Assembly: GCF_021648855.1 (NCBI RefSeq)
Contig: NZ_JAKJHX010000114.1
Coordinates: 1 to 17,258 of the forward strand
Source: Tychonema litorale BBK16
Lineage (GTDB): Bacteria; Cyanobacteriota; Cyanobacteriia; Cyanobacteriales; Microcoleaceae
Reading direction: 5' to 3'
DNA length: 17,258 nt
A model generated the notes under the pieces. The model searched no databases. It was not told the DNA's origin and was given only the letters and a program-made list of their open reading frames with translations. The translations under genes were made by a program, and so were the position numbers. How positions within the stretch are numbered: position 1 is the first letter of the stretch; each line of letters begins with the position of its first letter. Positions 1-7,698 of the stretch are shown piece after piece.

Positions 1-56
1 TAGTCATTAGTCATTAGTCATTAGTCATTAGTCATTAGTCATTAGTCATTAGTCAC
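1..56. repeat. Heptanucleotide tandem repeat (TAGTCAT, 8 units)
   Basis: Seven perfect TAGTCAT units are followed by one TAGTCAC unit. The array touches the window edge, so it may be longer. Short heptamer arrays (STRR sequences) are known from filamentous cyanobacteria. A reverse-complement unit (AATGACT) occurs at about 183-189, just before the iron permease gene. Confidence 0.95.
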
Positions 57-103
57 TCCCAAACAGCTTTCAGAGTAACTAATTCTTCTCTTCTTTCTAT
101 TCC

Positions 104-130
104 TTCGCGTTCTTCGCGCCTTCGCGGTTC
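104..130. repeat. TTCGCG-rich interspersed repeat
   Basis: TTCGCG occurs three times in quick succession, with slightly different spacers. It resembles low-complexity interspersed repeats seen between genes in large cyanobacterial genomes. A related purine-rich repeat is found at 6520-6546. No function is visible. Confidence 0.5.
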
Positions 131-214
131 AATAAATTTATATTTTGTCAGCGCGAACAAAATTGCTAAGGACTAAGGATTAATGACTAACTACAAATTA
201 GAAGTTATGAAAAA

Positions 215-1177
215 ATGAACTTTACTGAAGCCATCCCAACTTTTGTAATAACCCTCCGCGAAGGCGTAGAAGCCGCCTTAGTCGTCGGAATAGTCCTAGC
301 TTGCTTAAAAAAAGCTGACCAAACTAACCTCAATTCTTGGGTTTATGCAGGTATCGCAGCCGGCATTGCTGCTAGCGGTTTTGTGGGTGTTTTATTTAAT
401 GGATTACTCGCAGCACTCTCAACATCAAATCAGCTTTATGCACCAGTAATTAAGCAATTGCTCGAAGGTAGTCTGGGGATTTTTGCGATCGCCATGTTAA
501 GCTGGATGCTAATTTGGATGACTCAGCAAGCCCGCTTCCTCAAAGCTGAAATTGAAGGCGCACTCACCGCAGCTATAAAAGAAAATACTAATGCCGGCTG
601 GGGCGTATTCGGCTTAATTTTTATCGCCGTACTTCGCGAAGGTTTTGAAACAGTTATATTTGTCAGCGCTCAATTTCAACAAGGTTTAACTCCGGCTTTA
701 GGTGCTGTGGGCGGTTTGCTTGGCGCGGCAATTATTGGTTCCCTAATTTTTAAATGGGGTGTCAAAATTGATATCCGCCAGTTTTTTAAGTTTATGGGAA
801 TCCTATTGCTGCTAATAGTCGCCGGTTTAGCAGTATCCGCGCTCAAACATTTTGACCAAGCGGCTGCAATTTTGTCCCAGACGGATAGCAATTATGCTGC
901 GATTTGTGTTTATTTCGATCGCACTTCACAACTCCACTCCTGTATTTTAGGCCCGATGGTCTGGGATGCAGCGGGGATTTTGCCCGATCGCCAATTTCCA
1001 GGTATCCTCCTCAAAGCACTATTTGGATACAGAGATCGACTTTATCTCATTCAGGCGATCGGTTACATAACATTTTTAGCAACAATCGGCAATCTTTATT
1101 TCCAAAAACTCGGCGGTAAGGCAACCATTTCGAGCAAAAATACTCAGCCTACTCAAGAAACAACTATTGCTCCCTAG
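215..1177 (+). CDS. FTR1-family iron permease
   Basis: A 320-residue integral membrane protein of the FTR1/EfeU family, which carries ferric iron across the cytoplasmic membrane, usually with an oxidase or periplasmic partner. Two copies of the family's REGxE iron-binding motif are visible: REGVE at residues 15-19 in the first helix and REGFE at 141-145 in a central helix. Around them are several hydrophobic membrane spans, with a loop at about residues 108-128. Length is normal for a bacterial FTR1. The ATG at 215 was chosen because the motif-bearing first helix begins almost immediately after it; no strong ribosome-binding site is seen. No EfeO or EfeB partner lies in the window. The downstream isiA cluster and fur gene fit a role in iron uptake. 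Substrate is inferred from the family. Confidence 0.9.
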   Translation: MNFTEAIPTFVITLREGVEAALVVGIVLACLKKADQTNLNSWVYAGIAAGIAASGFVGVLFNGLLAALSTSNQLYAPVIKQLLEGSLGIFAIAMLSWMLIWMTQQARFLKAEIEGALTAAIKENTNAGWGVFGLIFIAVLREGFETVIFVSAQFQQGLTPALGAVGGLLGAAIIGSLIFKWGVKIDIRQFFKFMGILLLLIVAGLAVSALKHFDQAAAILSQTDSNYAAICVYFDRTSQLHSCILGPMVWDAAGILPDRQFPGILLKALFGYRDRLYLIQAIGYITFLATIGNLYFQKLGGKATISSKNTQPTQETTIAP

Positions 1178-1258
1178 TTACTCAACCTCTCCGCAACCAA
1201 CATATACTTTAGATTCGTAGATTATTCTACTCCAGGCGAGATTGTTGGCGATCGCGCT

Positions 1259-1287
1259 TTCTGATGGACACCATTAGCACTTATAAT
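1259..1287 (+). promoter_or_regulatory. Candidate promoter for the rpaA-like gene
   Basis: A perfect -10 hexamer TATAAT lies at 1282-1287. A weak -35 (TTCTGA, 1259-1264) lies 17 bases upstream. It would give a leader of about 145 bases before the response regulator gene. The -10 is clear and the -35 is poor. Confidence 0.35.
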
Positions 1288-1437
1288 AACTACAAGAATA
1301 TTTACACAGCTCAAAAAGTTCTTAACAAACCTTAGAATCCTTAAATGAAGCTTGAAATTAGTAAATTGTTCGTAAAAGTTACCTGGAACCCCCAGAAGGC
1401 TGTAGCCTCCCCAATCTGGTTAGCGGTGAGATAAATA

Positions 1438-2178
1438 ATGATGCCTCGGATACTTGTTATAGACGATGACGCGGCGATCGCGGAACTCGTAGCGATCAAC
1501 CTAGAAATGGCAGGGTACGAAGTAACCCACGCAGAAGACGGCATCAAAGGTCAGGCCCTAGCAATACAACTGCTACCAGACCTGATCGTCCTAGACCTCA
1601 TGTTGCCCAGAGTAGACGGATTCACCGTATGTCAGCGCTTGCGGCGGGACGATCGCACCTCAGACATTCCCGTCTTGATGTTGACCGCCTTAAGTCAAAC
1701 TCAAGACAAAGTAGAAGGCTTCAACTCCGGCGCCGACGACTACCTGACCAAACCCTTTGAATTAGAAGAAATGCTAGCGCGAGTGCGAGCCCTACTCAGG
1801 CGCACAGACCGCATCCCCCAAGCCGCCAAACACTCCGAAATCCTGAATTACGGCCCCCTGACCCTTGTCCCCGAAAGGTTTGAAGCTGTTTGGTACATTC
1901 GGACAGTCAAACTGACCCATCTAGAGTTCGAGTTGCTGCACTGCTTGCTCCAGCGCCACGGTCAAACTGTCTCTCCCAGCGAAATTCTCAAAGAAGTCTG
2001 GGGTTACGATCCCGATGACGACATCGAAACAATTCGCGTACACATCAGACACCTGAGAACCAAGATGGAACCCGATCCCCGCCATCCTCGGTACATCAAA
2101 ACCGTATATGGGGCCGGTTATTGCCTGGAATTGCCTAGCAACGAGCAAGTAGCCGAGGAAAGCAAATCAACAGCTTGA
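1438..2178 (+). CDS. rpaA: RpaA-like OmpR/PhoB-family response regulator
   Basis: A 246-residue two-component response regulator. The receiver domain (about residues 4-122) has the acidic pocket Asp10/Asp11, the phospho-acceptor Asp53 ([11 protein letters not shown]), Thr83 and Lys105 (LTKPF). A winged-helix DNA-binding domain follows (about 135-233), with the motif [14 protein letters not shown] and the C-terminal wing KTVYGAGY. The linker [11 protein letters not shown] and the stretch PERFEAVW match RpaA as I recall it, not RpaB. RpaA is the output regulator of the Kai clock, phosphorylated through SasA, and it affects phycobilisome-photosystem coupling. Two adjacent ATG codons (1438 and 1441) are both possible starts. 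The gene appears monocistronic, ending at a strong hairpin. No histidine kinase is adjacent. The assignment to RpaA rests on remembered sequence, so orthology is likely but unproven. Confidence 0.83.
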   Translation: MMPRILVIDDDAAIAELVAINLEMAGYEVTHAEDGIKGQALAIQLLPDLIVLDLMLPRVDGFTVCQRLRRDDRTSDIPVLMLTALSQTQDKVEGFNSGADDYLTKPFELEEMLARVRALLRRTDRIPQAAKHSEILNYGPLTLVPERFEAVWYIRTVKLTHLEFELLHCLLQRHGQTVSPSEILKEVWGYDPDDDIETIRVHIRHLRTKMEPDPRHPRYIKTVYGAGYCLELPSNEQVAEESKSTA

Positions 2179-2220
2179 ACTAGCGCATCAGATGCCACAA
2201 GCAATTACAAATCTAGCTAA

Positions 2221-2252
2221 AAAAGCCTGAGAGCAAGTGTTCTCAGGCTTTT
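2221..2252 (+). terminator. Intrinsic terminator after rpaA-like gene
   Basis: A perfect 12-bp stem (AAAAGCCTGAGA at 2221-2232, TCTCAGGCTTTT at 2241-2252) encloses an 8-base loop. A-rich and T-rich flanks make it usable from both strands. Confidence 0.85.
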
Positions 2253-2261
2253 GAGTTGAAA

Positions 2262-2308
2262 GGAAGGAAGTTCGGCAACGGATTCTGTAACGGATTTAAC
2301 GGATGTTA
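2262..2308 (+). repeat. 47-bp inverted-repeat copy, left of antenna cluster
   Basis: This sequence contains three spaced AACGGAT units. Its reverse complement recurs at 7628-7674 with 44 of 47 positions identical by eye. The two copies bracket the four-gene antenna cluster, each next to a hairpin. It may be simply an interspersed repeat family. Confidence 0.75.
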
Positions 2309-2410
2309 TACCAATTTTAAAGGAAATAACAGTATTCTTGTCCCCCCCCTTACCAAGGGGGGGCTAGGGGGGGTCAAAGAGTGTTGCACAATTTTAGATA
2401 AATGGTATTA
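2306..2410. repeat. MITE-like interspersed repeat with poly-C/poly-G hairpin
   Basis: The ends read TTATACCAATT (left) and, in reverse complement, TAATACCATT (right), which look like imperfect terminal inverted repeats. The middle has a hairpin of CCCCCCCTT (2343-2351) against AAGGGGGGG (2355-2363), followed by a second G run at 2367-2373. Such C/G-run palindromes are common between genes in this kind of cyanobacterium. The element boundaries are a guess. Confidence 0.45.
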
Positions 2411-2743
2411 GGAAGAATGCAGAATCTGTATCGGGGGCTTTGTACCCTGGAGGCTTTTGGTCAATTGCGACACCTTAGTAAAATTCTTTATCAATAAATC
2501 TAGATATATTTCACGATCGCTAAATCTATACCAATCAGAAAAACTCTTGTCATCGATCGCACTAACTCCCCCAAACCCTTGCCACAGCCTCTATTCGGCA
2601 ACCATGTTACATATCTCAACCAAACTTAATGAAAAATTTTATCAAAAAGGCTTGACTAAATCAGCAAAATTGTTGATTATCTATATCAATAAGCAGCCAA
2701 AGCTTAAGACTCAATTGACACTGTTCTCAAGAGGTAACTCGCC
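2411..2743 (+). other. Leader region upstream of the antenna cluster; no convincing gene
   Basis: This stretch holds the presumed promoter of the cluster. A frame opening at a TTG at 2457 and ending in the GTG start of the next gene is readable (96 codons). Its product has no recognisable domain and its composition looks non-coding, so it is not called as a gene. A purine-rich ribosome-binding site (GAGG, 2731-2734) lies 9 bases before the GTG start. Confidence 0.5.
2652..2689 (+). promoter_or_regulatory. Candidate promoter with Fur-box-like palindrome
   Basis: TTGACT (2652-2657) lies 17 bases before GATTAT (2675-2680), a plausible -35/-10 pair. An AT-rich imperfect palindrome with arms TTGAT (2673-2677) and ATCAA (2685-2689) overlaps the -10. 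That is where an iron-responsive Fur repressor would be expected to bind. The match to a Fur box is loose, and the link to the fur gene at 8123 is inference. Confidence 0.35.
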
Positions 2744-3787
2744 GTGATAAACATGGTCAAATCCTTCCCAGCCGAAGGAGAAACCTTTCCCTGGTGGGCC
2801 GGAAACGCCCGCTTAACTAACCTTTCCGGTCGTTTGCTCGGAGCCCACGTCGCCCAAGCCGGCCTCATCGTCTTCTGGGCAGGAGCCTATACCCTGTTTG
2901 AGCTTTCGCGCTTCAACCCAGAATTGCCCATGTACGAACAAGGCTTAATTCTGCTACCAAACCTAGCCAGACTCGGCTTAGGCGTCGGAGCCGGAGGCAA
3001 AATTGTTGATACATACCCGTATTTTCAAATTGGTGTTGTACACCTCATCAGCTCAGCCTTTCTCGGCTTCGGTGGCATCTTCCACTCCCTCAAAGGAGAA
3101 CCCACCCTCGAAGAAAGAACCCCTTTCTTTGGCTACAAATGGGAAGACAAAGAAAAAATGACCACCATCTTGGGCATCCACCTAGTTTTGTTAGGTATCG
3201 GAGCCTTCTTGTTGGTAGCCAAAGCAATGTATTTCGGTGGTTTATATGATACTACGATCGGGCAAGTGCGCGTTATTTCGGAACCCACCTTTGACCCGAC
3301 TGTGATTTTTGGCTACCTGTTCGGTGCAGGCGGCAAAAACTGGATTGCCTCCGTTGACAACCTCGAAGATGTTGTCGGTGGCCATATGTGGGTAGGAATT
3401 CTCTGCATAGTCGGCGGTTTGTGGCACATTCGCACTCAGCCTTTTGCTTGGACAGAAAACCTGTTTGTCTGGTCAGGAGAAGCTTACTTATCTTACAGTC
3501 TCGGCGCTTTAGCCTTAATGGGCTTCATTGCCGCCTACTTTGTCTCAGTCAACACCCTGGTTTACCCAGTGGAATTCTTCGGCCCAGTCTTAAAAATTGG
3601 CATTCAGCAATATCCCTATTTCGATAGCGGAGAAGTTTTGACTTCTCGCACTTGGCTAGCAAATTCTCACTTCTGGTTAGCCTTCTTCTTCTTGCAAGGT
3701 CATATTTGGCACGCTTTGCGAGCAGCAGGATTTGACTTCCGCAAAGGCGAAGTCGCCAACCAAGTTGCAGCGAATGCAGCGAGTTAA
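2744..3787 (+). CDS. IsiA/Pcb-family chlorophyll-binding antenna protein (paralogue 1)
   Basis: A 347-residue, six-helix CP43-like chlorophyll protein lacking the large lumenal loop of true CP43, which is the IsiA/Pcb pattern. Family marks include [19 protein letters not shown] (17-35), [26 protein letters not shown] and the C-terminal [15 protein letters not shown]. Such proteins sit in the thylakoid membrane and form antenna around photosystem I or II, notably under iron limitation. The position that is His in the LLPHL motif of the other three paralogues is Asn73 here. The GTG at 2744 is preferred because GAGG lies 9 bases upstream; the ATG at 2753 is an alternative but is 18 bases from that site. 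First gene of a likely operon, 22 bases before the next. Its specific partner photosystem cannot be read from sequence. Confidence 0.9.
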   Translation: MINMVKSFPAEGETFPWWAGNARLTNLSGRLLGAHVAQAGLIVFWAGAYTLFELSRFNPELPMYEQGLILLPNLARLGLGVGAGGKIVDTYPYFQIGVVHLISSAFLGFGGIFHSLKGEPTLEERTPFFGYKWEDKEKMTTILGIHLVLLGIGAFLLVAKAMYFGGLYDTTIGQVRVISEPTFDPTVIFGYLFGAGGKNWIASVDNLEDVVGGHMWVGILCIVGGLWHIRTQPFAWTENLFVWSGEAYLSYSLGALALMGFIAAYFVSVNTLVYPVEFFGPVLKIGIQQYPYFDSGEVLTSRTWLANSHFWLAFFFLQGHIWHALRAAGFDFRKGEVANQVAANAAS

Positions 3788-3809
3788 CCGAAATTAGAGG
3801 AAAGCAAAA

Positions 3810-5285
3810 ATGCAAGCAATAGCTGAACCGAATTTAAAACTAGAACCGGAAAAGCCAGAAAACGAGTACGGCTGGTGGGCTGGTAACGCCCGTTTCACAG
3901 AATTTTCAGGACGAATTTTAGGCGCTCACGTCGCTCACGCAGGTTTGATTGTACTTTGGGCCGGGGCGATGACCCTGTTTGAAATTTCCAATTTCAACCC
4001 ACAGCAGCCCATGTACGACCAAGGTTTAATCCTCCTGCCGCATTTGGCAAGTTTGGGTTTGGGAGTAGGTAAGGGTGGTCAAATAGTTGATCTCTATCCC
4101 TATTTTGCGATCGGAGTTGTGCATTTAATTAGCTCCGCAGTTCTGGGTGCAGGCGGACTTTATCACTCCTTGCTCGGCCCGAAAGTATTGCCACAAAACA
4201 ACACTTTCTTTGGTTCCTTCGGCTACGACTGGGAAGACAAAGATAAGATGACCAGCATCATCGGCATTCACCTATTACTATTAGGTGCTGGTGCTTGGTT
4301 GTTGGTAGCAAAAGCCTTATTTTGGGGCGGTCTTTATGACCCCAACGTTGCTGATGTACGGATAATTAGCGAACCAACCCTCAATCCTATCCGCATTTTT
4401 AGCTATCTCTCCCCCATATACGGCCCGGAAGGAATGGCAGCAGTTGACAACTTAGAAGATGTCATCGGTGGTCACATTTATGTTGGTTTACTCTGCATTC
4501 TTGGCGGTTTCTGGCATATCTTCACCAAGCCTTTTGCTTGGGCCCAGCGAGTCTTATTTTGGTCGGGAGAAGCTTATCTTTCTTACAGTTTGGGCGCTCT
4601 GGCTTACATGGGCTTTTTGGCAGCCTACTTTGTGACTGTAAATGACACCGTTTATCCAGAAGTTTTCTACGGCCCAGTGGGTTTGACTGGCCCCGAAGTA
4701 GCAGTTGTTTCTTCGCGGACTTGGCTGGCAACAAGCCACTTTATCTTAGCGATTTTGGCGCTTTCCGGTCACATTTGGCACGCCCTGCGAGTTCGGACAA
4801 AAGCGGCAGGATTTGATTTCCGTTCAGGAGATTTTGTCACAGCAACTCCTGCTGTACCTCAACTTGCCAGTGCAGCCACAGCCGTGAGTTTTTCGGATAC
4901 GACTGTAACTTTCTTGAGAAACTTGCCTATTTATCGCAAGGGTTTGTCTCCGATTGTCCGAGGTTTAGAAGTGAGTTTAGCTCACGGATATTTCCTAGTA
5001 GGAGCGATCGCTGTGTTGATTCCTTTGCAGGACAAAGGTTTAGCACCTCTGGCAGCATTGCTGGCAACTCTGGCATTAGTCTTGATTTTGGCAATGGGCC
5101 TCTCGATTTACGAGAATCGGAACATCGAAGCAGGTAAAGTTCTTTACTGGCACAAAACGCCGGAAGATTGGAGTTTATTCCGGGGCGGTTTTGTGATCGG
5201 AGGTACCAGTGGAGCATTCCTTGCCTATTTGCTGCTAGACAATTTTGCTGGCATTGATGCAATTTTCCGAGGTGTTGTGAACTGA
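3810..5285 (+). CDS. CP43'-PsaL fusion antenna protein (IsiA/Pcb paralogue 2)
   Basis: A 491-residue two-domain membrane protein. Residues 1-343 are a six-helix IsiA/Pcb domain (GWWAGNARF at 21-29, LLPHL at 75-79, [19 protein letters not shown] at 320-327). A short Ala/Thr-rich linker (about 344-367) leads to a PsaL-like domain (368-491). Its mark is [18 protein letters not shown] (371-388), followed by AHGYFLVG and, near the end, a W..F..GFVIGG / LLLDNF pattern, as in the photosystem I subunit XI. PsaL organises PSI oligomers, so the fusion probably docks an antenna unit in or beside the PsaL position of PSI. Fusions of this type are known in some cyanobacterial isi clusters. AGAGGA lies about 8 bases before the ATG. 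Cotranscription with the gene upstream is likely from the 22-base gap. Confidence 0.93.
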   Translation: MQAIAEPNLKLEPEKPENEYGWWAGNARFTEFSGRILGAHVAHAGLIVLWAGAMTLFEISNFNPQQPMYDQGLILLPHLASLGLGVGKGGQIVDLYPYFAIGVVHLISSAVLGAGGLYHSLLGPKVLPQNNTFFGSFGYDWEDKDKMTSIIGIHLLLLGAGAWLLVAKALFWGGLYDPNVADVRIISEPTLNPIRIFSYLSPIYGPEGMAAVDNLEDVIGGHIYVGLLCILGGFWHIFTKPFAWAQRVLFWSGEAYLSYSLGALAYMGFLAAYFVTVNDTVYPEVFYGPVGLTGPEVAVVSSRTWLATSHFILAILALSGHIWHALRVRTKAAGFDFRSGDFVTATPAVPQLASAATAVSFSDTTVTFLRNLPIYRKGLSPIVRGLEVSLAHGYFLVGAIAVLIPLQDKGLAPLAALLATLALVLILAMGLSIYENRNIEAGKVLYWHKTPEDWSLFRGGFVIGGTSGAFLAYLLLDNFAGIDAIFRGVVN

Positions 5286-5335
5286 GCCGAAATCCGGGAA
5301 AGACTCGGCGATTGAAATCGCATCTACACAAACAA

Positions 5336-5353
5336 AGTCCGCCTTCGCGGACT
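5336..5353 (+). repeat. Perfect intercistronic hairpin between fusion gene and isiA
   Basis: AGTCCGC and GCGGACT enclose a CTTC loop, followed by AATTATTT. It lies in the 111-base gap between the PsaL-fusion gene and isiA. It could be a processing site, a partial terminator, or just a member of a small GC palindrome family widespread in cyanobacteria. The T stretch after it is short, so full termination is doubtful. Confidence 0.6.
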
Positions 5354-5396
5354 AATTATTTCCCACCAGACAAGTACAAAAAGGAAACAAAAAACG

Positions 5397-6431
5397 ATGC
5401 AAACCTACGACAATCCAAACGTCAAATATGACTGGTGGGCAGGCAATTCCCGCTTCGCAAATCTTTCGGGATATTTCATTTCCGCCCACGTCGGTCAAGC
5501 CGCTTTAATTACTTTCTGGGCCGGAGCATTTACTCTGTTTGAAATGTCTCGTTACAACCCAGCAATCTCTATGGGTGAACAAGGCTTAATTTTGCTCCCC
5601 CACTTAGCAACTCTCGGTTTAGGTGTAGGAGCAGGTGGTCAAATCGTCGATACTTATCCGTACTTCGTGGTCGGAATGGTACACCTGATCTCATCCGCAG
5701 TTTTAGGTGCTGGTGCTTTATTTCACACCTTTAAAGGCCCTAAAAGCTTGAAGGATGCGAAAGGTCGCGCCGGGAAGTTTCACTTTGAATGGGAAGACCC
5801 CAAAAAACTCGGTTTCATCCTAGGACATCACCTGATTTTCTTAGGATTAGGTGCCCTGCTACTGGTAGCAAAAGCGATGTTTTTCGGCGGTTTGTATGAC
5901 TCGGTAATTCACGATGTCCGCACTGTTGTCAATCCTACTCTTGACCCGTTAGTCATTTACGGCTATCAAACTCATTTTGCCAGTGTTAACAACTTGGAAG
6001 ATTTAGTTGGCGGTCACATTTATGTCGGCATTATGCTGATTCTGGGTGGCGTTTGGCACATCGTCAAAGAGCCGTTTCCTTGGGCTAAACGAGTGTTAAG
6101 TTTCTCTGGCGAAGCTATTCTTTCTTACTCGATTGGCGGTATAGCTTTAGCAGGGTTTACAGCAGCCTATTTCTGTGCAGTCAATACTTTAGCTTATCCC
6201 GTTGAATTCTACGGGCCTGTGCTAGATGTCAAGCTTGGTGTTAGCCCCTATTTTGCAGATACGGTTCAATTACCACTCGGCGCTCACACACCTCGTTGCT
6301 GGTTGGCAAATGCTCATTTCTTCTTGGCTTTCTTCTTCTTGCAAGGTCATTTGTGGCACGCTCTGCGGGCGATTGGCTTCAATTTCAAGCAAGTTGAAAC
6401 TTCGTTGAATGCGGTAGGAACTGAGTCGTAA
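5397..6431 (+). CDS. isiA: Iron-stress-induced chlorophyll-binding protein IsiA (CP43')
   Basis: A 344-residue protein that closely follows canonical IsiA. It has the N-terminus [21 protein letters not shown], the conserved [19 protein letters not shown] segment, LLPHL with His69, [18 protein letters not shown], and [37 protein letters not shown]. IsiA is made under iron starvation and forms chlorophyll rings around PSI; it also dissipates excess energy. Six membrane helices, thylakoid location. Length equals the usual 340-350. The start is supported by matching the family N-terminus exactly and by AAGGA at 5381-5385. A hairpin and a 111-base gap before it allow independent expression. The flavodoxin gene isiB, a frequent partner, does not follow. 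Identification is strong. Confidence 0.94.
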   Translation: MQTYDNPNVKYDWWAGNSRFANLSGYFISAHVGQAALITFWAGAFTLFEMSRYNPAISMGEQGLILLPHLATLGLGVGAGGQIVDTYPYFVVGMVHLISSAVLGAGALFHTFKGPKSLKDAKGRAGKFHFEWEDPKKLGFILGHHLIFLGLGALLLVAKAMFFGGLYDSVIHDVRTVVNPTLDPLVIYGYQTHFASVNNLEDLVGGHIYVGIMLILGGVWHIVKEPFPWAKRVLSFSGEAILSYSIGGIALAGFTAAYFCAVNTLAYPVEFYGPVLDVKLGVSPYFADTVQLPLGAHTPRCWLANAHFFLAFFFLQGHLWHALRAIGFNFKQVETSLNAVGTES

Positions 6432-6440
6432 TTTCTTGTA

Positions 6441-6482
6441 GGGGCGGTGCCAAGAGTGCCCGCCCCCACACAAATATTGTGT
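6441..6482. terminator. Two hairpins after isiA
   Basis: GGGGCGG (6441-6447) pairs with CCGCCCC (6460-6466) across a 12-base loop. Directly after it, ACACAA/TTGTGT (6468-6482) forms a second small stem. They lie 10 bases past the isiA stop. No long T run follows, so termination may be partial. The first hairpin also resembles a common interspersed GC palindrome. Confidence 0.45.
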
Positions 6483-6519
6483 TTATCGAGTTGTGAATGA
6501 GATTTTTTTTCTTTTAACC

Positions 6520-6546
6520 GCAGAGGGCGCAGAGGGCGCAGAGGGG
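6520..6546. repeat. 9-bp tandem repeat (GCAGAGGGC, about 3 units)
   Basis: Two perfect units (6520-6528, 6529-6537) and a third ending in GGGG (6538-6546) sit in the isiA to paralogue 4 gap. It is an AACCGCAGAG-type low-complexity repeat. No function is visible. Confidence 0.7.
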
Positions 6547-6619
6547 AGAGGAATTGGAGAGAGAAAGAATTGCACGATCGAGGGTTTGTTAACTGTAGGT
6601 TTTTACGAGGTAAAAAGCT

Positions 6620-7582
6620 GTGACAATTGCTAATATTAACGACTTTGGACGGGATGGAAATAATGTTAAGTGGTGGGTTGGTAATGCGCGCTTAACTGAA
6701 TTGTCGGGTAGGTTGTTGGGTGCTCATGTTGCTCACGCTGGTTTGATTATGTTTTGGGCGGGATCGATTACTATTTCGGAAGTTTCTCGCTTTGTACCAA
6801 ACACGCCGATGTATGAGCAAAATCTCGGTTTACTGCCGCATTTAGCAACTTTGGGTTGGGGTGTTGGGGCTGGGGGTGCGGTGATTGATACTTATCCTTA
6901 TTTTGCGATCGGCATTTTGCATTTAGTTGCATCGGCTGTGTTGGGTGCTGGTGGTCTTTTTCATGTGTTTCGCGGCCCGGCAATTTTGCACAATGGAGGG
7001 GAACTTGGTGCTCTGTTTCACTATGAGTGGAATGATGCTAAGAAACTGGGTTTTATTTTGGGAAGTCACTTAATTATTTTAGGACTGGGTGCTTTTCTGC
7101 TGGTTATCAAAGCGATGAAGTTTGGAGGTATTTATGATAGTGCGATCGATGATGTACGCCTGATTACTAATCCTAATCTGAATCCGGCAACAATTTTTGG
7201 CTATCTGTTGGGATTTGCTAATGGCGGCTGGACAATCCTAGGAATGGCTGCTGTTAATAATTTGGAGGATGTGATCGGTGGTCATATTTGGATTGGTGGA
7301 ATGCTGATTGCAGGGGGTGTATGGCACACTCGCGTTGAGCCTTTTCCTTGGGCTAAACGACTGTTAATTATTAATGCCGATGCTATTCTTGGCTACAGTT
7401 TGGGGGGTTTGGCTTTTATGGCTTTTCTTTCTTGTGCTTTTGTGGGATATAACACGACTGTTTATCCTGTGGAATTCTATGGGAGCGATCGCCTTGGATT
7501 GACAAATGCACAATTTTTCTTGGGTATAACAGCGCTTGCAGGTCACGTCTGGCACGCTTCTCGCGCCCGTCTCGATAGCTGA
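6620..7582 (+). CDS. CP43-like/Pcb-family chlorophyll-binding protein (paralogue 4, short)
   Basis: A 320-residue member of the same six-helix family, about 25 residues shorter than IsiA because the loop before the last helix and the C-terminal tail are reduced. Visible marks are [38 protein letters not shown] (His74) with [30 protein letters not shown] and the final [13 protein letters not shown]. The GWGVG motif and the short ending make it look nearer to CP43/PsbC than the other three. It presumably binds chlorophyll in an iron-stress antenna. The GTG start is chosen because ACGAGG lies 9 bases upstream; no nearby ATG gives a complete N-terminus. Third-position base use is T-rich, unlike paralogue 1. 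A 188-base gap precedes it, so it may have its own promoter. Confidence 0.88.
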   Translation: MTIANINDFGRDGNNVKWWVGNARLTELSGRLLGAHVAHAGLIMFWAGSITISEVSRFVPNTPMYEQNLGLLPHLATLGWGVGAGGAVIDTYPYFAIGILHLVASAVLGAGGLFHVFRGPAILHNGGELGALFHYEWNDAKKLGFILGSHLIILGLGAFLLVIKAMKFGGIYDSAIDDVRLITNPNLNPATIFGYLLGFANGGWTILGMAAVNNLEDVIGGHIWIGGMLIAGGVWHTRVEPFPWAKRLLIINADAILGYSLGGLAFMAFLSCAFVGYNTTVYPVEFYGSDRLGLTNAQFFLGITALAGHVWHASRARLDS

Positions 7583-7600
7583 ATGCAATTTTCCTTCTTT

Positions 7601-7630
7601 TTAGGCTCTCACCTTCGCCAAAGAGCCTAA
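7601..7630 (+). terminator. Hairpin after the antenna cluster
   Basis: TTAGGCTCT (7601-7609) pairs perfectly with AGAGCCTAA (7622-7630) over a 12-base loop, 18 bases beyond the last antenna gene. T-rich sequence precedes the stem but no T run follows. It abuts the 7628-7674 repeat copy. Confidence 0.55.
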
Positions 7631-7674
7631 CATCCGTTAAATCTGTTACAAAATCCGTTGCCGAACTTCCTTCG
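7628..7674 (-). repeat. 47-bp inverted-repeat copy, right of antenna cluster
   Basis: This is the reverse-complement partner of 2262-2308, with 44 of 47 positions identical by eye. It overlaps the last bases of the hairpin after paralogue 4. See the left copy. Confidence 0.75.
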
Positions 7675-7698
7675 GCTATACTTTGAGAAAATTACCCT

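Noticed and set aside
2457..2747. 96-codon frame from a TTG before the antenna cluster
   Set aside because: The product has no recognisable domain, and most of the frame covers the presumed promoter and leader of the cluster. The GGAGG upstream is only 3 bases from the TTG.
4927..5331. 134-codon minus-strand frame inside the PsaL-fusion gene
   Set aside because: It lies antisense to strongly conserved PsaL-like coding sequence; a shadow frame.
6520..6546. Possible CRISPR-like array
   Set aside because: Units are only 9 bases long with no spacers. The same holds for the heptamer array at 1-56, and no cas gene is present.
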